DNA from: DASQFY01 sp036397815
Lineage (GTDB): Bacteria > Chloroflexota > Limnocylindria > QHBO01
Assembly: GCA_036397815.1 (NCBI GenBank)
Contig: DASWIE010000067.1
Location: 1 to 5,531, forward strand
Reading direction: 5' to 3'
DNA length: 5,531 nucleotides
Numbering within the stretch: position 1 is the stretch's first letter; each line of letters begins with the position of its first letter. A program made the translations under genes and the position numbers. The notes beneath the pieces are model-generated. The model had not been told where the DNA came from and made no database searches. It saw nothing but the letters and a program-made list of their open reading frames with translations. Below are positions 4,779-5,531 of the stretch, one piece after another.

Positions 4779-5531
4779 GCGTGAGGCAGGGCCTGGTGCT
4801 CCGCGCGCGGTCCGGCTTCTACACGGTGGTGACCGATGCGGGCCAGCTCGTCGAGGCCCATCTCCGCGGCCGGATGAAGAGGGACCGACAGGCATCGGAC
4901 ATCGCGGTCATAGGCGATCGGGTCCGCGTCGAGATCCTGCCGGACGGCAAGGGCGCGATCCAGGCGGTGGAGCCACGCGAGCGGCGATTCAGCCGCCGCC
5001 AGCCCGGCCCGCGGGGCTCGTGGCGGGAGGATGTCATGGTCGCCAACGCCGACCTGGTGGTCGCGGTCTTCTCCTGCGACCGACCACCGCCCAACCCTCG
5101 CCTCATCGACCGCTTCCTCGTCGTCGCGGACTACAACGAAGTCCCGGCGCTGCTGGTCGCCAACAAGGTCGACCTCGTGACGGCCGATGCGGCACGCGCC
5201 CTCTTCCAGCCATACGACCGCATCGGCTACGACGTGCTCTACACCAGCGCGAAGACCGGCGTCGGGATCGAGGACCTTCGCGCGCGCCTGACCGGGCGAA
5301 TCTCGATCGTCACCGGTCCGTCCGGGGTCGGGAAGTCGACCCTGCTCAACACGCTGCAGCCCGGCCTGAAGCTCGCCATCGGCGAGGTCTCCGAGGCGCT
5401 CCACAAGGGCCGGCACACGACCAGGGTCGCCGAGCTGCACCCGCTCGAGGGGCCGCAGCGCGGCTACGTCGCCGACACGCCGGGCATTCGTGAGCTCGGC
5501 CTGTGGCAGATCCCGCCCACCGAGCTTGCCG
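4775..5531 (+). CDS. rsgA: Ribosome small-subunit-dependent GTPase A (3' end cut by window edge)
   Basis: RsgA (YjeQ/YloQ) is a GTPase that acts in late maturation of the 30S ribosomal subunit, in the cytoplasm. From GTG 4775 the frame runs 252 codons to the edge; the family is usually about 290-350 residues. An N-terminal OB-fold covers about 1-70. The GTPase motifs then appear in the circularly permuted order that defines the family: NKVD (G4, 130-133), TSAKTG (G5, 157-162), GPSGVGKS (P-loop G1, 181-188), KGRHTT (G2, 211-216) and DTPG (G3, 234-237). The C-terminal zinc-binding domain lies outside the window. The start overlaps the acetyltransferase stop by four bases, so the two genes are co-transcribed, although no functional tie between them is evident beyond operon membership. 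Confidence 0.97.
   Translation, partial: MSVRQGLVLRARSGFYTVVTDAGQLVEAHLRGRMKRDRQASDIAVIGDRVRVEILPDGKGAIQAVEPRERRFSRRQPGPRGSWREDVMVANADLVVAVFSCDRPPPNPRLIDRFLVVADYNEVPALLVANKVDLVTADAARALFQPYDRIGYDVLYTSAKTGVGIEDLRARLTGRISIVTGPSGVGKSTLLNTLQPGLKLAIGEVSEALHKGRHTTRVAELHPLEGPQRGYVADTPGIRELGLWQIPPTELA

Noticed and set aside
3426..4895. 489-codon minus-strand open frame across the GNAT gene, the divergent promoter and part of the sigma gene
   Set aside because: GNAT motif A and the ECF region 2 motifs are clearly encoded in other frames here. The product is Arg/Pro-rich without domain signatures.
4363..5493. 376-codon plus-strand open frame overlapping GNAT and rsgA
   Set aside because: The rsgA frame contains all five GTPase motifs in the right permuted order. 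This frame is an Arg/Gly/Pro-rich shadow.

Overview
The window is a GC-rich bacterial chromosome segment, almost fully coding. It holds six protein genes in two divergent groups and shows no RNA genes, mobile elements or CRISPR arrays. High GC, frequent GTG starts, an ECF sigma factor, a Suf-type Fe-S system and -10-like TANNNT hexamers sitting 7-8 nt before start codons (a leaderless-mRNA pattern) suggest an actinobacterial or Chloroflexota-like organism. That placement is an inference from style and is not proven.

Minus strand, in transcription order from about 3876 down to 1: an ECF RNA polymerase sigma factor; a one-membrane-segment protein overlapping it by an ATGA junction, probably its anti-sigma or sensor partner; an FAD/NAD(P)-dependent ferredoxin-reductase-like flavoprotein; and sufB, the Fe-S scaffold subunit, running off the left edge. 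Between the reductase and sufB is a 73-nt gap with a possible promoter and a 17-nt near-perfect palindrome that looks like an operator.

Plus strand, from 3912 to the right edge: a two-domain GNAT acetyltransferase, then rsgA, a circularly permuted ribosome-assembly GTPase. They are joined by a GTGA overlap, and rsgA runs off the right edge before its zinc-binding tail.

The two groups diverge from a 35-bp intergenic stretch in which the two predicted -10 elements lie only 8 bp apart. The sigma and reductase genes share a nearly identical 19-nt start-proximal element (15 of 19 identical), which hints at co-regulation. A working hypothesis is an envelope- or redox-responsive sigma/anti-sigma pair controlling a flavin reductase next to Fe-S cluster assembly. 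The families are individually familiar; the regulatory architecture is the part worth a second look.
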